From NCBI RefSeq assembly GCF_005222815.1, contig NZ_STGB01000001.1, positions 1,302,001 through 1,366,000 on the forward strand: 64,000 nucleotides of DNA, given 5' to 3'. Both the position numbers and the translations under genes were made by a program. Source of the stretch: Roseomonas sp. AR75 (lineage in GTDB: Bacteria; Pseudomonadota; Alphaproteobacteria; Acetobacterales; Acetobacteraceae). How positions within the stretch are numbered: position 1 is the first letter of the stretch; the number at the start of each line of letters is the position of its first letter. The notes beneath the pieces were generated by a model. That model was given only the letters and a program-made list of their open reading frames with translations, was not told the DNA's origin and did not search any database. Of the stretch, positions 42,852-51,954 are shown one piece after another.

Positions 42852-43832
42852 ATGCAACGACGCAGGCTGATCGCCGCCACCGCGGCCGCCCTCGCCGCGC
42901 CCGCCCTGGCGCGCGCGCAGGGTGCGGCCTGGCCGGGCAACCGCCAGGTCCGCATCCTCATCACCTATCCGCCCGGCGGCACCAGCGACTTCATCGCGCG
43001 CATCGTCGCCACGCAGCTTGCGGCGCAGACCGGCGGCAACTTCATCGTGGACAACCGCTCCGGTGGCGGCGGCGTGGTCGGCTGGACCAATGTCGTCCGC
43101 TCGCCCAACGACGGCACCACGCTGCTGCTGACGGACAATTCGCTGGCGACTGCTCCGCCGCTCTATCCCAACCTCGGCTTCGACGTGATGACGGATTTCA
43201 CGCCGATCTCTCTGATGCTGGACTACCCGACGGTCTTCGTCGTGCCGGCCAGCTCGCCCGCGCGCACGCTGCGTGAGTATGTCGAGCTGGTGCGCGGCAA
43301 GCCGGCGGATGCGAATTTCTACGGATCGATGGGCGCCGGCTCCTCGCCGCATCTCTACACCGAATACCTGCAGGACATCGCGGGCATAAGGATGACGCAT
43401 GTGCCGTATCGCGGCATGGGCCCGGCCTTCGCGGACCTGCTGGCGGGGCGCGTCGGCCTGCTGATCGCAGCGCCCGCGACGGTGATGGGCGCCGTGCAGG
43501 ATGGCCGCGCGCGCGCCATCGCGATCGGCACCAGCCACGGTCGCATCCCGCTGCTGCCGGATGTGCAGACCGCGAAGGAGCAGGGCTTCGACTTCGCCTA
43601 TTCCTTCTGGTACGGGATGCTCGGCCCGAAGGGCATGGACCCCGCGCTCGTCGCCACCATCCGCACCGAACTCGACAAGGTGCTGAACACGCCGGAGGTG
43701 CGCGCGCGCTTCGTGCAGCAGGGCGCGACGCCGGTGCTGGGCGACGGCGCCGCGCTGCGCGCCGTGATGCAGAGCGACCTGGCGCGCTGGAGCGAGGTGA
43801 TCCGCGTGAAGGGCATCACCATCCAGAACTGA
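42852..43832 (+). CDS. TTT (Bug family) substrate-binding protein
   Basis: Periplasmic receptor of 326 residues with a signal region MQRRRLIAATAAALAAPALA and the mature NRQVRILITYPPGGTSDFIA pattern. The ATG at 42852 has GGGAGAAA upstream; the frame is open upstream but lacks support. It may be read together with the preceding MetE-like gene. A strong hairpin follows the stop. Confidence 0.92.
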   Translation: MQRRRLIAATAAALAAPALARAQGAAWPGNRQVRILITYPPGGTSDFIARIVATQLAAQTGGNFIVDNRSGGGGVVGWTNVVRSPNDGTTLLLTDNSLATAPPLYPNLGFDVMTDFTPISLMLDYPTVFVVPASSPARTLREYVELVRGKPADANFYGSMGAGSSPHLYTEYLQDIAGIRMTHVPYRGMGPAFADLLAGRVGLLIAAPATVMGAVQDGRARAIAIGTSHGRIPLLPDVQTAKEQGFDFAYSFWYGMLGPKGMDPALVATIRTELDKVLNTPEVRARFVQQGATPVLGDGAALRAVMQSDLARWSEVIRVKGITIQN

Positions 43833-43839
43833 TCGCACC

Positions 43840-43866
43840 GGGGCGCCGCAGCAAAGGCGGCGCCCC
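43840..43866. terminator. GC-rich stem-loop between convergent genes
   Basis: Perfect ten-base stem GGGGCGCCGC / GCGGCGCCCC with a seven-base loop. It lies just after the TTT binding-protein stop and before the phoX stop of the opposite strand, so it is a likely two-way terminator, though without a T-tract. Confidence 0.6.
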
Positions 43867-43873
43867 GCGCCTG

Positions 43874-45847
43874 TCAGCCGCCGATCTCGCCGCCGTCGCG
43901 CTTGACGATGGCCACCACCGAAGGCCGCGGCGGCTCGCCCTCCCTGAAGTCGGGCCAGCGCGTGGAGGGGCGTTCGAAGGTGGATCCCACATCCTCGCCG
44001 GGATGCTGGATGGCCAGGAACAGCGTACGGTCATCCGGTGTGAAGCGCGGCCCGCACACTTCCGCCCCGGTCGGCGCCTGGAAGAAGCGGCGCGTCAGCG
44101 CGCGGCCGTGCCCGGAGGTGTCAGCCGCCCAGATGCCATCGGCGATGCCGGCATTCTCCGGCCCGCCATCGGTCGAGATCCAGATCCGGCCCTTGCTGTC
44201 GAAGGCGACGTTGTCGGGGCAGGAGAGCCAGCCATTGTCGCTGGTCGCGCGATGATAACGCGCGCCGGCATCCATCCCCGGCTTGCCGGCCATCAGGAAG
44301 ATCTCCCACCGCGCCTCCGTCGCGGCGTGGTCCACGCGGCCGGTGCCGGCGCCGGGCGGGATCACCTCCACCACATGGCCATGCACGTTGTTCGCGCGCG
44401 GATTGCCCGGGCCGACCTGCTGCGCCGTCCGGCGGTTGTTGTTGGTGAGCATGACGTAGACACGGCCGTTCACCGGGTTGGTCTCGACATCCTCCGGCCG
44501 GTCCATCGGCGTCGCGCCCAGCAGGTCGGCTGCGCGGCGCGTCTCGATCATCACATCGGCCTGCGAGGCGAAGCCGTTCGCCGGTGTCAGCGGCCCCTCG
44601 CCGAAGACCAGTGGCAGCCAGCGCATGACGCCCCGCTCCTCGAACTTCGCGACATGCAGCGTGCCGTCGTCGAGCAGGTCGCGGTTGGCCGCGCGGTCAT
44701 TCGGGTTCCAGGGCCGGGCGGTGACGAACTTGTAGAGGTAGTCGAAGCGCTCGTCGTCGCCGGAATAGAAGGCCACCCGTCCATCCGCGCTGATCGCGTG
44801 TGTCGCCCCCTCATGCTTGAAGCGGCCCATCGCGGTGCGCTTCACCGGCACGCTCTCCGGGTCGTAGGGGTCGAACTCGACGATCCAGCCGAAGCGGTTC
44901 GGCTCGTTCGGCTCCTTGTCCAGGTCGAAGCGGTCGAAGAAGCGCCCCCAGGCCCAGGTCGCGTTGCGCTGCACGCCGTAGCGCTTGTAGTTCGCGGCTT
45001 CGGCCCCGGTCTCGGCCGCGGCGCCGCCGAAGTAGTTGTTGAAGTTCTCCTCCGCGGTGATCACGGTGCCCCAGGGCGTGTTACCGCCGGCGCAGTTGTT
45101 GAGCGTGCCGAGCACGCGCGTGCCGGTCGGGTCGGCATTGGTGCGCAGGCGGGGATGGCCTGCGGCCGGGCCGCTGAGGCGCATCGGCGTCTCCATCGTG
45201 ATACGGCGGTTCAGGCGCCCGCCGGGCACGCTACGCCACACGCCCCCTTCCTTGCGCACCTCCACCACGCTCATGCCGTGCGCGGCGATCTCCACCGCCG
45301 CCTGCTCGCGGTTGGTGCGGCCGCGGGCCGCGCGGCCTTCGCCAATCCCCGCAAACATCAGGTTGGTGTTGGTGTATTCGTGGTTCACGCACAGCAGGCC
45401 ATGCTCGGAATTGCGCGAACCCGCCGGCAGCGGCCAGTAGTCGAGGTAGTCGCAATTGTAGCCGAACTGCATCGCCTGCGATTCAGCGGTCAGCGCATGC
45501 GGGTTGAAGGGCGGCGCGTCCCTCAGCACCGCATCGCCCCAGCGGATCACCATCTGCACGTCGTAGCCGTCGGCCACCTGGTGCGTCTGGCTGAGCCCCT
45601 GCGGCACTTCGTGGAAGGTCAGCGTCGAGGGTCCGCCGCTGCGCGGCACCGGCAAGGGCTGAGCCGTCGCCTCGCTGACCAGCGCCTCGGCCAGCGCAGC
45701 AGCCGCGCCTGCGCCCGCCAGGCCGCGCAACGCGGCACGCCGGGTCAGTCGCGACTCGATCAAGGCACCAATCGGCTCGCCCGGCGCGGGATTGCTGCCG
45801 ATGTCCTCGATCTCGGGGAGGTCCATTTCGGACTCATCCGGTCGCAT
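43874..45847 (-). CDS. phoX: PhoX family alkaline phosphatase, DUF839 (first copy)
   Basis: Periplasmic calcium-dependent phosphatase of 657 residues. A twin-arginine region (RLTRRAALRGLAGAG) precedes a hydrophobic run ending in EATAQ. PhoX landmarks are LLCVNHEYTNTN, GTLNNCAGGNTPWGTVITAEEN and GDDERFDYLYKFV. I use the ATG at 45847, which has AGGAGG upstream. It is divergent from a second phoX gene, and a Pho-box-like repeat lies just upstream. The two proteins share motifs but are clearly distinct paralogs. Confidence 0.92.
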   Translation of the reverse strand: MRPDESEMDLPEIEDIGSNPAPGEPIGALIESRLTRRAALRGLAGAGAAAALAEALVSEATAQPLPVPRSGGPSTLTFHEVPQGLSQTHQVADGYDVQMVIRWGDAVLRDAPPFNPHALTAESQAMQFGYNCDYLDYWPLPAGSRNSEHGLLCVNHEYTNTNLMFAGIGEGRAARGRTNREQAAVEIAAHGMSVVEVRKEGGVWRSVPGGRLNRRITMETPMRLSGPAAGHPRLRTNADPTGTRVLGTLNNCAGGNTPWGTVITAEENFNNYFGGAAAETGAEAANYKRYGVQRNATWAWGRFFDRFDLDKEPNEPNRFGWIVEFDPYDPESVPVKRTAMGRFKHEGATHAISADGRVAFYSGDDERFDYLYKFVTARPWNPNDRAANRDLLDDGTLHVAKFEERGVMRWLPLVFGEGPLTPANGFASQADVMIETRRAADLLGATPMDRPEDVETNPVNGRVYVMLTNNNRRTAQQVGPGNPRANNVHGHVVEVIPPGAGTGRVDHAATEARWEIFLMAGKPGMDAGARYHRATSDNGWLSCPDNVAFDSKGRIWISTDGGPENAGIADGIWAADTSGHGRALTRRFFQAPTGAEVCGPRFTPDDRTLFLAIQHPGEDVGSTFERPSTRWPDFREGEPPRPSVVAIVKRDGGEIGG

Positions 45848-45864
45848 GGGACATTTCCTCCTGG

Positions 45865-45882
45865 TTGTCACTGTAGTGTCAC
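45865..45882 (+). promoter_or_regulatory. Putative Pho box (PhoB site)
   Basis: Two seven-base direct repeats, TTGTCAC-TGTA-GTGTCAC, spaced by eleven bases as in PhoB-binding sites. It lies in the 180-base gap between the divergent phoX genes and reads towards the plus-strand copy; for the minus-strand copy it is only 17 bases from the start. A lone TTGTCAC half-site is at 45938-45944. Confidence 0.5.
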
Positions 45883-46027
45883 AATGCGCGCGCGGCCACT
45901 GCGGTCAACCGGATGACCGGGCGAGATGCGCGTGTCGTTGTCACAGGAGCGCAATCGTCCTTTCGCGGAACCGTCGCGGCCCGCCGCTAAGACGCGCTCA
46001 TCCAGACAACGCCCGGGAGACGCGACG

Positions 46028-48064
46028 ATGCCGGATGACCTGCTTCACCTGCCCCACGACCTCGAGGCAGGCGACGAGATCCCCTCCAACACCTCGGCGA
46101 ATCCGACCTTCGCCCAGATCGCCGAGGTCCGGCTTGGCCGCCGCGGCATGCTGATGGGCGGCCTCGCCTCCGCCATCTCCGGTTTCATCGGCGCCGGCCC
46201 GGCCCTCGCCCAGGGCTCCACCCAGGCGGCCCAGCGCCCGACCATCGGCTTCAAGCCCGTGCCGATCAGCGCGAACGACACGGTCGTGGTGCCGGAAGGC
46301 TACTCTGTGCAGGTGCTGATCCCGCAGGGCACGCCGCTCGATGGCCGCCCGTGGCGCGCCCCGACCGAACTGACCGGCGCCGAGCAGGGCATGGCCATCG
46401 GCGCCCACCACGACGGCATGCACTTCTTCCCGATCGAGGGCCGCGAGCCCGACCAGGGCAGCAGCAGCGACGGCCTCCTGGTGCTGAACCACGAATATGT
46501 CGAGCCGCGCTTCATGCACGCCCGCGCCGCGGGCTTGTCGCTCGGCAGCGGGCGCATGCCGCTGACCGGCGGCGCGCGCGACCCGGACGAGGCGCTGAAG
46601 GAGATCAATGCCCACGGCGTGTCCGTGGTGCGGATCGCGAAGGGCGCGAACGGCCGCTGGGCTGTCATGGCCGATCCGCGCAACCGCCGCATCACCGCCG
46701 CGACGCCGATGGAGATCGGCGGGCCGGTGCGCGGCCATGCCCTCGTCCGCACGAAGTACAGCCCGGATGGCACGCGGGTGCGCGGCACGCTGAACAACTG
46801 CGCGCATGGCGTGACGCCCTGGAACACCTACATCACCGCCGAGGAGAACTGGGCGGGCTACTTCCGCAACACCGACCAGGTGGACCAGAAGCCGGACCTG
46901 CCGCGTGAGCAGGCGCGCTACGGCGTGCCGACCGGCCAGGGCCGCTACAACTGGGACCAGGTGCGCGACGGCGGGGACGAGTTCGTGCGCTTCAACGTCT
47001 CCAAGACCGGGGCCGACGCCACGCAGGACTACCGTAACGAGGTCAATGCCTTCGGCTGGCTTGTCGAGATCGACCCCTTCAACCCGGGCGCCATGCCGGT
47101 GAAGCGCACCGCGCTGGGCCGCTTCGCGCATGAGGGCGTGGTATTCGGACCGGCGCGGGAAGGCCGGCCGGTCGTCGCCTATTCCGGCGACGACAGCACC
47201 TTCGAATACATCTACAAATTCGTGTCCGCCCGGCCCTTCAACCGCGCGACGGCGAACGGCGCGCTGCTGGATGAGGGCGTCCTCTACGTGGCGAAGTTCA
47301 ACGCCGATGGCAGCGGCGAATGGCTGCCGCTGCAGCATGGCGTCGGCCCGCTGACGGCGGCCAACGGCTTCGCCGACCAGGGCGAGGTGCTGGTCAATAC
47401 GCGCTTGGCCGCGGATGCCGTCGGCGCCACGAAGATGGACCGGCCGGAATGGGGCGCGGTGGATCCGCGCGACGGGCGCGTCTACTTCACGCTGACGAAC
47501 AACTCGCGCCGCACACCTGCGCAGGTGGACGGACCGAACCCGCGCGCGCAGAACCGCTTCGGCCAGATCATCCGCTGGCGCGAGGCCAATGACGACCATG
47601 CGGCGACGCGCTTCACCTGGGACCTGTTCCTGATTGCGGGGCCGGAGGGTGACAGCCGCATTGCCGGCGGCGCGCCGGTGAACGCGGACAACATGCTGGC
47701 CTGCCCGGACGGGCTCTGGTTCGACGCCGATGGCCGCATGTGGATCCAGACCGATATCGGCGAGGCCGAACAGCTCAAGGGACCGCTTGCGCCCTTCGGC
47801 AACAACCAGATGCTCTGCGCCGATCCCACGACCGGCGAGGCGCGCCGCTTCCTGACCGGCCCACACGGGCAGGAGATCACCGGCGTGGTCACCACGCCGG
47901 ACAGGCGCACCATGTTCGTCAATGTGCAGCACCCGGGAGCCACGACCACGCCCGCCGAATGGGCAGCCGGCCAGGTCAACAGCCGCTTCCCGAACGGCGA
48001 CGGCGTGCCGCTGTCGGCCACGCTGGTGATCACCAAGGACGACGGCGGCATCATCGGCAGCTGA
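46028..48064 (+). CDS. phoX: PhoX family alkaline phosphatase, DUF839 (second copy)
   Basis: Periplasmic phosphatase of 678 residues. The signal carries a twin-arginine pattern (RLGRRGMLMGGLASA) and ends near ALAQ. Family landmarks are LLVLNHEYVEPRF, GTLNNCAHGVTPWNTYITAEEN and GDDSTFEYIYKFVSA. A GGGAGA site precedes the ATG at 46028. The upstream gap contains a Pho-box-like repeat in the right orientation, so phosphate starvation is the likely inducer. A hairpin follows. Confidence 0.92.
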   Translation: MPDDLLHLPHDLEAGDEIPSNTSANPTFAQIAEVRLGRRGMLMGGLASAISGFIGAGPALAQGSTQAAQRPTIGFKPVPISANDTVVVPEGYSVQVLIPQGTPLDGRPWRAPTELTGAEQGMAIGAHHDGMHFFPIEGREPDQGSSSDGLLVLNHEYVEPRFMHARAAGLSLGSGRMPLTGGARDPDEALKEINAHGVSVVRIAKGANGRWAVMADPRNRRITAATPMEIGGPVRGHALVRTKYSPDGTRVRGTLNNCAHGVTPWNTYITAEENWAGYFRNTDQVDQKPDLPREQARYGVPTGQGRYNWDQVRDGGDEFVRFNVSKTGADATQDYRNEVNAFGWLVEIDPFNPGAMPVKRTALGRFAHEGVVFGPAREGRPVVAYSGDDSTFEYIYKFVSARPFNRATANGALLDEGVLYVAKFNADGSGEWLPLQHGVGPLTAANGFADQGEVLVNTRLAADAVGATKMDRPEWGAVDPRDGRVYFTLTNNSRRTPAQVDGPNPRAQNRFGQIIRWREANDDHAATRFTWDLFLIAGPEGDSRIAGGAPVNADNMLACPDGLWFDADGRMWIQTDIGEAEQLKGPLAPFGNNQMLCADPTTGEARRFLTGPHGQEITGVVTTPDRRTMFVNVQHPGATTTPAEWAAGQVNSRFPNGDGVPLSATLVITKDDGGIIGS

Positions 48065-48088
48065 CCGCCGCGCCATCTGGATCGGCTC

Positions 48089-48116
48089 GGGGCGGCGGTC
48101 GCAAGGTCGCCGCCCC
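48089..48116. terminator. GC-rich stem-loop
   Basis: Nine-base stem GGGGCGGCG / CGCCGCCCC with a ten-base loop, 25 bases after the plus-strand phoX stop and before the convergent molybdoenzyme stop. No T-tract. Confidence 0.5.
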
Positions 48117-48187
48117 ATCCGTCCGCGGTATCGCCCAGGCCGGCCGGCACGGCCGGGCCAGGCTCAGCAGCGCAGTGCGTCGCGCAA

Positions 48188-50494
48188 CTACGGCGCGGTC
48201 GCGCCCTCCGGCGGGGCATGCACGCGGATCGGCGTCAGCTCGCCCTCCCAGCGCGCGATCTCCACCAGGCAGGACTGCGCCGCGGAGCCCTGGCCGAGGC
48301 GAGAGGTGCCGACATCCTGCGTCAGAACATTCGCGTTGCCATGCAGGCAGGGCGAATCCGTCGCGCCAGGCCGGGCGGGATTCCACCAGGCGCCGGTGGC
48401 CATGGCCACGACGCCGGGGCGGATCGCCTCGGTCACGCGCAGTCCGGCGGCGATGGCGCCGCGGTCGTTGAAGACGCGCACCACCTCCCCATCCGCCAAC
48501 CCACGCGCCGCGGCGTCGTCCGGGTGCATCAGGATCGGCTCGCGCCCCTGCACGCGGTTCGCAGCGGCGACGCGGCCGACATCGAGCTGCCCATGCAGCC
48601 GCGTGAAGGGCTGGAAGGACAGCATGTGCAGCGGGAAGCGTTGCGCGAGGCTTCCGCCCAGCCATTCGCGCGGCTCCTGCCACACCGGATGGCCCGGCAC
48701 TTCCGCATAGCCGAAGCGCGCGATCGTCTCGCAGAAGATCTCCACCTTGCCGGTGGCGGTGTTGAGCGGGTGCGCCTCAGGATCGGAGCGGAACTCGGCG
48801 AATTGCGTGTAGCTGGTCGCGGGCGGCGGGATCTCGACGAAGCCCTGCTCCCAGAATTGCGCGAAGTCGGGGACCTCGATCCCCTGCGCCGCGCAGGCCT
48901 GCCGCCAGCGGCCATAGAGGTGATCGAGCCAGGCCATCTCGTCGCGCTGCTCCGTGAAGGCGGCACGGAAGCCGAGCGCGTCGGCGATGTCGGCCAGCAT
49001 GTCCACGTCGTTGCGTGCCTGCCCGACCGGCGCGATCGCCTGGTGCATGGCCCGCACGAAGCGATCGCGGGAGGCGCTGCCGATGTCGTTGCGCTCCAGC
49101 GAGGTGGTCGCCGGCAGCACGATGTCGGCATGGCGCGCCAGCGCGGTCCACCAGGGCTCCTGCACCACCACCGTGTCCGCCCGGTTCCAGCCGCGCAGCA
49201 GGCGGCCGAGATCCTGGTGGTGATGGAAGGGATTGCCGCCGCCCCACCAGATCATGCGGATGTCCGGCAGGCGCAGGTCGCGCCCGTTGTACTGCAGGAT
49301 CTCGCCCGGCCGCTCCAGCAGTTCGGTCACGCGGGCGACGGGGATATAGGCGCCGACCGGGTTCTTCACGGAGACGCCCGCCACGCTCGGCACCTCGTGC
49401 CGCGGCGTGCCGATGCCGTTCATCGAGCCATAGCCGAAGGCGACGCCCTGCCCTGCCTTGCCGATGGTGCCCAGCGTCGCCGCCAGCGCCACCAGAGCCC
49501 ACCAGGGCTGCTCGCCATGCTCCGCGCGCTGGATGGACCAGGTGGCGGTGAGCATGTTCGGTGTGGCCGCGATCTCCAGCGCCAGGCGCCGGATCGTCTC
49601 CGCGGGCACGTCGGTGAGCTTCGTCGCCCATTCCGGCGTCTTCGCCACGCCGTCCGTCTCGCCGCGCAGATAGGCGGCGAAGGGCGCGAAGCCCACCGCG
49701 CAGCGCGCGAGGAAATCATCGTCCTGCCGGCCCGCCTCCAGGATCACCTGCGCCATGGCCAGGATCATCGCGGCATCGCTGCCGGGCCGGATCGGCACCC
49801 ATTCGGCGCCGAGAAACTCCGCAACGTCGCCACGGAAGGGGGAGATGTTGACGAAGCGCAGCCCGGCCTCGGCCGCGGCCTTCATCAGAGGCACGTATTC
49901 ATGCGCGCCGCTGCCGCCGGAGGTGATGAGGCCGTTCTTCAGCGGCAGCCCGCCGAAGCAGAGCATGACGCGGGCATTGGCCCGGATCGCCGCCCAGTCG
50001 GTGACGGGCCCCTGGATGACCTCGTTGGTGCCGAGGATATGCGGCATCAGCGTCATGCCGGCGCCGTAGGAGTAGTTCGTCACCTGCGCGGTGAACCCGC
50101 CGGCGAGGCCGAGGAACCGATGCAGTTGCGTCCGCGCATGGTGGTAGCGCCCGGCCGAGGACCAGCCATAGCTGCCGCCGAGCACCGAGGCATGGCCATG
50201 CTCGCCGCGGATGCGCGTGGATTCCTCGGCGACGAGGCGGATGGCTCGGTCCCAGGAGACGGGCACGAAGGCATCGCCGCCACGGGCGCTGCCGCGCCGC
50301 TCGCCCTTCAGCCAGCCGGCGCGGACATAGGGACGATCGATGCGCGCGGCGCTATGCACCGCATCGGGGATGGACTGCAGCAGCGACCCCGGAAAGGGAT
50401 CGCGCGCGAAGGGCCTCGCCTCCACGAGGCGCCCACCTTCAACCACGGCCTCGAAGGCGCCGAAATGCGATCCGTGCGGCTTGATCTCGGTCAT
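48188..50494 (-). CDS. Molybdopterin oxidoreductase, BisC/TorA type
   Basis: Molybdenum enzyme of the DMSO reductase family, 768 residues. The molybdenum-ligand serine is S113 in GSYGWSSAGRYHHA, as in TMAO, DMSO and biotin sulfoxide reductases. The late region SRLGQGSAAQSCLVEI binds the cofactor. There is no iron-sulfur Cys motif at the N-terminus and no Tat signal, so it resembles cytoplasmic BisC (biotin or methionine sulfoxide reduction) more than periplasmic TorA. It stands alone, without membrane or maturation genes. Confidence 0.9.
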   Translation of the reverse strand: MTEIKPHGSHFGAFEAVVEGGRLVEARPFARDPFPGSLLQSIPDAVHSAARIDRPYVRAGWLKGERRGSARGGDAFVPVSWDRAIRLVAEESTRIRGEHGHASVLGGSYGWSSAGRYHHARTQLHRFLGLAGGFTAQVTNYSYGAGMTLMPHILGTNEVIQGPVTDWAAIRANARVMLCFGGLPLKNGLITSGGSGAHEYVPLMKAAAEAGLRFVNISPFRGDVAEFLGAEWVPIRPGSDAAMILAMAQVILEAGRQDDDFLARCAVGFAPFAAYLRGETDGVAKTPEWATKLTDVPAETIRRLALEIAATPNMLTATWSIQRAEHGEQPWWALVALAATLGTIGKAGQGVAFGYGSMNGIGTPRHEVPSVAGVSVKNPVGAYIPVARVTELLERPGEILQYNGRDLRLPDIRMIWWGGGNPFHHHQDLGRLLRGWNRADTVVVQEPWWTALARHADIVLPATTSLERNDIGSASRDRFVRAMHQAIAPVGQARNDVDMLADIADALGFRAAFTEQRDEMAWLDHLYGRWRQACAAQGIEVPDFAQFWEQGFVEIPPPATSYTQFAEFRSDPEAHPLNTATGKVEIFCETIARFGYAEVPGHPVWQEPREWLGGSLAQRFPLHMLSFQPFTRLHGQLDVGRVAAANRVQGREPILMHPDDAAARGLADGEVVRVFNDRGAIAAGLRVTEAIRPGVVAMATGAWWNPARPGATDSPCLHGNANVLTQDVGTSRLGQGSAAQSCLVEIARWEGELTPIRVHAPPEGATAP

Positions 50495-50555
50495 GCGCCC
50501 GACCCTATCCGAGGCCGCCCCGCGGCGGAAGCGGCGGGGCCGGATCGCCAGGCCA

Positions 50556-51800
50556 TCAGAAGCTCATCCCGAAATTGAGGCTGAAGCCGCCATAGCCGTT
50601 GTCACCGCTGAGGATGGTGAATCCCAGCCGGATCGGCAGCGTGTTGCCCGTGCCGCGAACGGGGTTCCCCAGGCTGAGATAGGCGCCGTATTCCTGATAG
50701 GATTCCACGTAGAGCGCGTCGCCGGTGAAGCGCGTGTCGATCAGGAAGACCGACCCGCTCACCTCCCGCCCGCGCCAGGTGGTCAGGGCGTGGGTGTAGA
50801 TCGCGCCGTTGCGGAACATGAAGTTGGTCAGCTCATAGCTGACGTTGTAGTCCTGGAAATTGATCGGCAGCGTCTGCAGCCGGCTGACCATGTTGCCGAT
50901 GGTCAGCGTGGAGGATCCGCTCAGCCGGAGGTCCAGCACGCTGGTCACGGAAGCCGACCAGATGCCGCCGACCGACCCCGCATCCACCGATCCGACGCCG
51001 CCGGCGCGCAGCATCGGCGTCAGCGTCCAGTTCGCCCATTCGCGGTGGAGCGGCACCGGCACGCGCAGCCCGACGCCCACCGAGCCCGAATAGGATTGGG
51101 CGCCCGCCGTATCCACCAGCGTCAGCGGCGCATCCAGCAGCAGCGTCATGCCGTTCTCGAAGCCGTAGTCGTAGCCGAGCGGCAGGCTGTAGGCGTCGGT
51201 GTTGTAGCCCGAGGCGGAATAGCTGCCGAAACGCGCCGCCGCGTTGAAGCTGCCGCCGGTGCCACGCGCGCCGAAGGCCGCGCCGGTTCCGCCCGAACCG
51301 CCAAGCGCGGAGCCGAAATCCGATGCGCCCATCTGCGACATCAGGCTGTTCGGGTTGCCCGCCATCGGGTCCACCGGCGTCGTTGCCACGGCCTGCTGCA
51401 GGAAGCGCGTCACCGCCGGCCCGCCCTGGCCCTGCAACCAGTCGAGTGCCAGTTGCTGGGAGTCGTCGCGCGTGGCGCCGGTGAAGCTCTCATCCACCCC
51501 GATCGAGGGGATCTGCAGGCGGAGCGTGGTCGAGTTGGCAGGGTAGGACAGGACCGCCGGCACGCCGCGGAGCGAGACATCGGCGGTCGCGGCCGAACTG
51601 GTCGTGTAGCCCGCGAACAGGCTGGTCAGCCCGGCATCCGTGAAGAAGTCGGCGAAATCCGTGGCGTTGCTGGAGCCGGCCGATGCCGTCTGGCCGTCCA
51701 CCGTGAAGGTGCCGCTGAACAGGTCGCGGGACGCGGCCGTCCCCGGCAGGCAAAGCAGCAGTACCGCACCCAGCGCGGCCTTGCTGGCAAGATCGGGCAT
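50556..51800 (-). CDS. Putative outer-membrane beta-barrel protein
   Basis: Exported protein of 414 residues with a signal peptide of about 23 residues (ends near GTAAS). The second half alternates polar and hydrophobic residues in strand-like runs and ends in FGMSF, a terminal Phe as in outer-membrane barrels recognised by the Bam machinery. The middle is rich in Gly, Ser and Ala (GSALGGSGGTGAAFGARG). It resembles an autotransporter-type barrel, but the passenger is short. I do not recognise a specific function. Confidence 0.65.
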   Translation of the reverse strand: MPDLASKAALGAVLLLCLPGTAASRDLFSGTFTVDGQTASAGSSNATDFADFFTDAGLTSLFAGYTTSSAATADVSLRGVPAVLSYPANSTTLRLQIPSIGVDESFTGATRDDSQQLALDWLQGQGGPAVTRFLQQAVATTPVDPMAGNPNSLMSQMGASDFGSALGGSGGTGAAFGARGTGGSFNAAARFGSYSASGYNTDAYSLPLGYDYGFENGMTLLLDAPLTLVDTAGAQSYSGSVGVGLRVPVPLHREWANWTLTPMLRAGGVGSVDAGSVGGIWSASVTSVLDLRLSGSSTLTIGNMVSRLQTLPINFQDYNVSYELTNFMFRNGAIYTHALTTWRGREVSGSVFLIDTRFTGDALYVESYQEYGAYLSLGNPVRGTGNTLPIRLGFTILSGDNGYGGFSLNFGMSF

Positions 51801-51954
51801 GTCCCGGGCCTCCTTCCCGCCATTTCGAGCCTGGGCAGGATAGCGACTTGCAACCCCTGCATGAAATGCTTCCGTGCCCCGGCCCCGCGCAAGCCTCGCC
51901 TTGCCGCGCGCCCTCGGCTAGCCTTCCGGCTCCGGTGAGAAGCGAGAGTGCCAA

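Noticed and set aside
45932..45944. Second Pho box before the plus-strand phoX gene
   Set aside because: Only one TTGTCAC half is clear; the partner at eleven-base spacing is missing on either side.
45998..48118. Very long open frame (about 700 codons) opposite the plus-strand phoX gene, and similar ones at 2213-4255, 4277-6745, 31151-33622, 44003-45916 and 48218-50578
   Set aside because: In high-GC coding DNA the complementary frame is often open. These frames are rich in Arg, His, Gln and Ala with no family motif, while the strand opposite has a clear known protein.
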